From DATDYW01 sp964574865 (GTDB taxonomy: Bacteria > Patescibacteriota > Minisyncoccia > Phycocordibacterales > JAACPR01), in assembly GCA_964574865.1 (NCBI GenBank), contig CAZNOT010000032.1, positions 1 through 7,171 of the forward strand: a DNA stretch of 7,171 bases, written 5' to 3'. Positions 4,474-7,171 of the stretch are shown piece by piece. A program made the translations under genes and the position numbers. Under the pieces are notes generated by a model. It ran no database searches, was not told the DNA's origin, and saw only the letters and a list, made by a program, of their open reading frames with translations. How positions within the stretch are numbered: the first letter of the stretch is position 1; each line of letters starts with the position of its first letter.

Positions 4474-4546
4474 ACGACTAGCAAAAACTCCCGCCGAGGG
4501 AGTTTTTGTCTTTTGATGTCGTGGGTGGAGATGGGGGGAATCGAAC
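4450..4546. repeat. 29-bp perfect inverted repeat: tmRNA 3' end copied in reverse downstream of its terminator
   Basis: The left arm (4450-4478) runs from the last T-stem G and T-loop (GTTCGATTCC) through the acceptor 3' strand to CCCACGAC. The right arm (4518-4546) is its exact reverse complement. The 39-nt space between them contains the terminator. On the minus strand the copy lacks the GGGGG half of the T stem, so it is only the 3' end and not a second tmRNA. It may be an old attachment-site copy, a rearrangement scar or an assembly fold-back. Confidence 0.92.
4482..4514 (+). terminator. ssrA: ssrA terminator
   Basis: CAAAAACTCCC (4482-4492) / GGGAGTTTTTG (4498-4508), 11 bp with loop GCCGA, followed by TCTTTT. 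The A and T runs on both sides make it usable in both directions. It starts 12 nt after the tmRNA discriminator base. Confidence 0.92.
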
Positions 4547-4617
4547 GGCCGCAGCGCGGCCGAGCGAAGTGAGGTCGGCGAGCGTCCGAAGCGAGCCGCG
4601 CGCGAGGCGGGCCCGCG
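4547..4617. repeat. GC-rich palindromic tract with recurring GAGCG/CGAAG words
   Basis: It begins with the hairpin GGCCGC-AGC-GCGGCC (4547-4561). The words GAGCGAAGTGAG, GCGAGCG and CCGAAGCGAG follow within about 35 nt, then GCGCGCGAGGCGGGC. No coding frame in it is convincing. It directly abuts the inverted tmRNA copy and may be a dispersed intergenic repeat of this genome; copy number cannot be tested here. Confidence 0.45.
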
Positions 4618-4628
4618 AGCACTTAGGT

Positions 4629-4665
4629 TTTTGGCCTTCTGGCGAAAAATTAAAGAAGGCCAAAA
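4629..4665. repeat. Perfect 12-bp inverted repeat (hairpin)
   Basis: TTTTGGCCTTCT (4629-4640) / AGAAGGCCAAAA (4654-4665), 13-nt A-rich loop. CTTAG flanks both sides (4622-4626 and 4668-4672) as a direct repeat. There is no T tract after the stem on either strand, so it is not a classical terminator. The nested inverted repeat inside a 5-bp direct repeat recalls a small insertion footprint, but it is too short to name. Confidence 0.5.
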
Positions 4666-4717
4666 GACTTAGTGACTCGTGGGGCGATTCCCGATACCTC
4701 TCCTTGCCCTCCGCCTC

Positions 4718-4742
4718 CTTCGCGGCTAGTCTCCCCGCGAAG
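4718..4742 (+). promoter_or_regulatory. Hairpin just before the PurM-like gene
   Basis: CTTCGCGG (4718-4725) / CCGCGAAG (4735-4742), 8 bp, loop CTAGTCTCC. It ends 11 nt before the ATG at 4754. The remaining leader CCCACCTCCT has no Shine-Dalgarno sequence. TAGTCT in the loop is a poor -10 candidate. It could act as a leader structure or protein site. Confidence 0.35.
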
Positions 4743-4753
4743 TCCCACCTCCT

Positions 4754-5881
4754 ATGACAACTGCATCACCACCACCTGACGCCACCGGCGTCGACTACGG
4801 CACGCTCGACATGTTCAAGCGCGCCTGCCAGGAAGCCGCCGCTCTGACGGACGAACACTCGAACCGCCACGGCATCGTCACGCTCCCGTGGACCAGAGGG
4901 GAGAGCGTCATGCTCTTCCAAATCTTCAACCCGGGCGTCACCAAAATCGGCCTCGTCCACGAGGGTCTCGGCACGAAGAACCTCGTCGCCGATGCGATGG
5001 GGACACTGACCGGCGACTGGAGCTACTACCGCGCGATTGGCCAGGACACCTTGGCGATGGCGTTCAACGACGCCGCCACCTTGGGTGTCATTCCCGCGGT
5101 CGTGACCATGCACCTATCCGTCGGCCACGCCGACTGGTTCAAGAACGAGGCTCGCTACAAGTCGCTCATCCGCGGCTGGGTCGAGGGGTGCGCCGACGCG
5201 CTCTGCGTCTGGGGTCCGGGCGAGACGCCCGGCCTCAAGGACATCCTCCTGCCGAACGCCGCGGAGCTGTCCGCGGCCGTGTTCGGCAAGACCGTGGGCG
5301 ACTTCGCTCCGGACCAGATTCGGCCTGGCATGGCGATCGTCGCCATCCAGGGAACCGGCATCCACGCGAACGGTCTGACCTTCGCGCGCGAGCTGGCCGA
5401 GAAGCTCGAGGGCGGCTACCTCACGGAGATCACCCCCGGCGGGCCAACCTTCGGCCACGCGCTCCTCCAGCCGACGCCGCTCTACTCGCGGGCGGTCGAA
5501 ATGCTCGAGGTGAGCGGCGTCAGCGTCGCCTACGCGGTCAATGTGACCGGTCACGGCCTCCGCAAGCTGGTGCGCCCGCGGACGAACGAGCCGCTCGCCT
5601 TCGTCATCGACGAGCTGCCCGAGCAGCTCCCGATCTTCCGCTTCATGCAGGATCGGGGAGACGTCGATGACCGTCGGGCTTACGCTAGCTGGAACATGAA
5701 CTTCGGCTACTGCCTGTTCGTGGAGCAGGGGGTCGCCGCGCGGGCGTGCGAAATCGTGGCCCGCGAGTTTGGGCACCGCGCGTTCGTCGCCGGCCACATC
5801 GAGGCCGCCCCGCAGGGCGCCAAGGTCGTCATCGATCCGCTCGGCCTCACCTACGAGGCCGACGAGCTCCAGATTCGCTAG
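4754..5881 (+). CDS. PurM/AIR-synthase-like ATP-binding protein, orphan
   Basis: 375 aa, slightly longer than PurM (about 345). PurM-superfamily landmarks are present in order: VHEGLGTKNLVADAM (68-82), aligned with GTDGVGTK of PurM; IGQDTLAMAFNDAATLGVIPAVV (95-117), aligned with GID-AMCVND-GAEPL; CVWGPGETPGL (151-161), like GGETAEMPG; QGTGIHANGLTFAREL (199-214), like SSGLHSNGYSL; LLQPTPLYSRAVE (237-249); VNVTGHGLRKLVRP (262-275), like AHITGGG; and WNMNFGYCLFV (313-323). PurM makes aminoimidazole ribotide from FGAM with ATP. Here several key positions differ (D to E in the GTD block, GID to GQD, TGGG to TGHG) and no pur genes are nearby. The true substrate may differ: the fold also serves ThiL, SelD, HypE and PurL. 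It is a single-gene unit with its own terminator and no SD. Confidence 0.85.
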   Translation: MTTASPPPDATGVDYGTLDMFKRACQEAAALTDEHSNRHGIVTLPWTRGESVMLFQIFNPGVTKIGLVHEGLGTKNLVADAMGTLTGDWSYYRAIGQDTLAMAFNDAATLGVIPAVVTMHLSVGHADWFKNEARYKSLIRGWVEGCADALCVWGPGETPGLKDILLPNAAELSAAVFGKTVGDFAPDQIRPGMAIVAIQGTGIHANGLTFARELAEKLEGGYLTEITPGGPTFGHALLQPTPLYSRAVEMLEVSGVSVAYAVNVTGHGLRKLVRPRTNEPLAFVIDELPEQLPIFRFMQDRGDVDDRRAYASWNMNFGYCLFVEQGVAARACEIVAREFGHRAFVAGHIEAAPQGAKVVIDPLGLTYEADELQIR

Positions 5882-5895
5882 TCGTCTGCAATCTC

Positions 5896-5928
5896 AGGCC
5901 GGTCGCGTAGCGACCGGCCTTTTCCTTT
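5896..5928 (+). terminator. Terminator of the PurM-like gene
   Basis: Perfect 11-bp stem AGGCCGGTCGC (5896-5906) / GCGACCGGCCT (5910-5920), loop GTA, followed by TTTCCTTTT. It lies 14 nt after the stop codon. Confidence 0.92.
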
Positions 5929-5939
5929 TCAGACTGCGC

Positions 5940-5945
5940 TACACT
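5940..5945 (+). promoter_or_regulatory. -10-like element 6 nt before the 338-aa membrane protein
   Basis: TACACT (5940-5945), then six bases (TCGGCC), then ATG at 5952. The spacing is identical to that before smpB, so this message is probably also leaderless. No -35 is recognised. Confidence 0.42.
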
Positions 5946-5951
5946 TCGGCC

Positions 5952-6968
5952 ATGCCCCCACAAACCCCGCCCTTCGCTCCCGACCCCACCGCCCCGATCC
6001 CGCCCGTCGAGCCGGCCCCGTCCGCCGCCGCGCCGCAGGCCACCTTCACCGAAACCGCCAAGCAGATTTTTGAGCGGCTCAACGACCGCAAGTACCTCCT
6101 GCTCCAGCGCGCGCTCCTCGCGATCTGGCCCGCGCTCGTCACGCTGGCCGTCGGCTACCTCTTCTGGGGGAACGCGCTCGCGAACGAAGGTGGCGGCGGC
6201 GAAATCATTTGGGCGAGCATCCAGGCCCGCTCCTACGAAGGATGGATCGTCGGCGCGCTCGTCCTCTTCTCGATAGTTTGGGGCGCGCTCGCGAACGCCG
6301 TCCTCTCGATCGAGCGCGTCATTTGGGTCGACTCGTACTTCGACGGCAAGAACATCTCGCCGAAGGAGTCGCTGCGAATCGCCCGGAGGCTCTTCCCGAG
6401 CGCTGCGCGGGTGTGGGTTTGGTCGTGGTTTAAGTACTGGTTCCCGGTGCTCGGTTTTCTGGTTCTCTCGGGCGGCGCGATTGCCGCGGCCGCATTCGTC
6501 GGCGTCGACCCGCTCATCCTGGCGTGCGCGGGCGTCGCGGCCTTCGCGGCGTTCGCGCTCTGGTCGTTCTACGTCGGCGTGAAGCTCCGCAACCTCTGGT
6601 TCCTCTTCCTCGACCACCACGATGGCTCACGCGTCGAGACCCGCACGCTCGCGGACGAGCTCGATCGCCTCAACGCGACAATGAAGACGAAAGAGTTCGC
6701 GAAGTACGTCCTATCGGTTGCCGGCGTCGACACGCTCGCGGGGCTGACGAGGCTCGTCGCATCGCTCGCGACGCAGGTTTCCGGCGCTTCGAAGTTCCTC
6801 GATCGTACCGTCGTGGGGCAGGGGGTCAAAATGTACGCCCAGACCGTCGCGGCTCAGGCGCAGGCCTTCGCCCGCGTCATCGCCGCTTACGTCTTCTACC
6901 GCGCGGCGCGCGCCCACCTCGGCTCGGGGCAGGCGGTGAACGAGCGGGTGTACGCGCTCGCGAGGTAG
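5952..6968 (+). CDS. Four-helix membrane protein of unknown function
   Basis: 338 aa; I do not recognise the family. The N terminus (1-30) is a Pro/Ala-rich disordered stretch (MPPQTPPFAPDPTAP...). An amphipathic segment with ETAKQIFERLNDRKYLL follows. Four membrane helices are seen at about 52-73, 98-118, 162-184 and 187-210. Between helices 2 and 3 is SPKESLRIARRLFPSAARVWVWSWFKYWF (read in parts), a basic, Trp-rich re-entrant-looking segment. After helix 4 come FLFLDHHDGSRVETRTLADELDRL and a soluble, largely helical tail of about 120 residues that could be coiled-coil. ATG at 5952 is preferred over the longer frame from 5769, because that would overlap the PurM-like gene and its terminator and encode Arg/Ser-rich shadow sequence. 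Codon use (GC-rich third positions) fits the neighbours. Integral membrane location is clear; function is not. Confidence 0.8.
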   Translation: MPPQTPPFAPDPTAPIPPVEPAPSAAAPQATFTETAKQIFERLNDRKYLLLQRALLAIWPALVTLAVGYLFWGNALANEGGGGEIIWASIQARSYEGWIVGALVLFSIVWGALANAVLSIERVIWVDSYFDGKNISPKESLRIARRLFPSAARVWVWSWFKYWFPVLGFLVLSGGAIAAAAFVGVDPLILACAGVAAFAAFALWSFYVGVKLRNLWFLFLDHHDGSRVETRTLADELDRLNATMKTKEFAKYVLSVAGVDTLAGLTRLVASLATQVSGASKFLDRTVVGQGVKMYAQTVAAQAQAFARVIAAYVFYRAARAHLGSGQAVNERVYALAR

Positions 6969-6970
6969 CG

Positions 6971-6993
6971 GGTAAAAAGTAACAGGTAAAAGT
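6971..6993 (+). repeat. Short direct repeat GGTAAAA(A)GT
   Basis: GGTAAAAAGT (6971-6980) and GGTAAAAGT (6985-6993), separated by AACA, just after the stop codon of the membrane protein. The A-rich composition contrasts with the surroundings. It could be a small protein-binding site or a common intergenic word. Confidence 0.4.
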
Positions 6994-6994
6994 C

Positions 6995-7015
6995 GGGGCG
7001 CGCCCCAAAGGCGCG
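6995..7015. repeat. Palindrome and hairpin in the 3' region of the membrane-protein gene
   Basis: GGGGCGCGCCCC (6995-7006) is a perfect 12-bp palindrome. Alternatively CGCGCC (6999-7004) pairs with GGCGCG (7010-7015) around CCAAA. A T tract is lacking (CACAATTTAG follows at a distance), so termination here is doubtful. Confidence 0.45.
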
Positions 7016-7057
7016 GGCCCACAATTTAGTTATACCCCCACCCACAACCCCCGCCGC

Positions 7058-7171
7058 GTGCAGTGCCTGTCCTCCCGCACTTCGATCGCCCCCGAACTCG
7101 CGCGCCTCGCCGGCGTCGCCCGACCCGCGCAAACCGTACGGTCGCGCCGCGATCACCCTCCCCGAACGTTG
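7058..7171 (+). CDS. Possible 5' end of a further gene, cut by the window edge
   Basis: From GTG at 7058 the frame stays open to the window end (38 codons) and keeps mostly G or C in third positions. It reads about MQCLSSRTSIAPELARLAGV at the start. TATACC (7031-7036) is a possible -10, 21 nt before the GTG. The other two plus frames are open too (one from GTG at 7063), so the frame is uncertain and no family can be named. Confidence 0.2.
   Translation, partial: MQCLSSRTSIAPELARLAGVARPAQTVRSRRDHPPRTL

Noticed and set aside
4518..4546. A second tmRNA or tRNA gene on the minus strand
   Set aside because: Only the 3' end is copied; the 5' T-stem half and all other domains are missing upstream on that strand.
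4329..4663. Minus-strand reading frames across the tmRNA end, including one with GGDGGNRTPV
   Set aside because: They are antisense to tmRNA and to the inverted T-loop copy. That peptide is a well-known artefact of translating the reverse strand of tRNA-like 3' ends.
4888..5797. Long Arg-rich and Asp/Glu-rich frames within the PurM-like gene
   Set aside because: They are out of frame with a protein that has clear family motifs throughout.
5769..5951. Upstream extension of the 338-aa membrane protein to ATG 5769
   Set aside because: It would overlap the PurM-like gene by 113 nt, run through that gene's terminator, and encode Arg/Ser-rich shadow sequence. ATG 5952 has a promoter-like element.
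6896..7156. 86-aa minus-strand frame at the window end
   Set aside because: It runs antisense over the end of the membrane-protein gene and the A-rich repeat (FYLLLFTRYL comes from that repeat) and shows no family features.
1..7171. CRISPR array, transposase, integrase or toxin-antitoxin pair
   Set aside because: No regularly spaced repeats and no protein with such motifs were found; the only mobile-like hints are the inverted tmRNA copy and nearby hairpins.

Overview
The window looks like chromosomal DNA of a GC-rich member of the Candidate Phyla Radiation (Patescibacteria, probably Parcubacteria-like). The evidence is the short L35 beginning MKTNKSYAKR, the compact L20, IF3 and SmpB, weak or absent Shine-Dalgarno sequences, several starts sitting a few bases after a -10-like hexamer, and a lone PurM-like protein with no purine genes around it. 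This placement is inference from gene style, not from a phylogenetic marker. TGA acts as an ordinary stop (infC, the C39-like gene and the 107-aa gene), so the Gracilibacteria/SR1 code does not apply.

Layout from left to right. 12-518 (+) is a membrane-anchored, Cys/Met-rich DUF305 protein with a very strong terminator. 572-762 (+) has no credible ORF but ends in a second strong terminator and may encode a small structured RNA. 823-1380 (-) is rpmI-rplT, followed by its own terminator. 1610-1933 (+) is a small two-helix membrane protein with its own terminator, lying between rpmI and infC (1996-2532, -), so the usual infC-rpmI-rplT cluster is interrupted by an opposed gene. An AT-rich divergent region separates infC from a C39-like papain-fold protein (2676-3488, +). 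3537-3983 (+) is smpB and 4090-4473 (+) is ssrA (tmRNA), the two partners of trans-translation side by side. The tmRNA can be read in detail: tRNA-like ends, four pseudoknots and a probable 23-residue tag ending FAFALA.

Immediately after ssrA is an unusual structure. A 29-bp exact inverted copy of the tmRNA 3' end lies downstream, with the terminator between the two arms. A GAGCG-rich palindromic tract and further hairpins follow, before a PurM/AIR-synthase-like protein (4754-5881, +). Next comes a 338-aa four-helix membrane protein of unknown function (5952-6968, +). The last 200 bases are intergenic, with short repeats and perhaps the 5' end of another gene.

Functionally the window mixes translation genes (IF3, L35, L20) and ribosome rescue (SmpB, tmRNA) with accessory proteins of unknown job. 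No CRISPR array, transposase or integrase is visible. The points most worth a second look are the inverted tmRNA 3'-end copy, the hairpin covering the tmRNA 5' end, the possible new RNA at 595-762, and the two orphan enzymes (C39-like and PurM-like).
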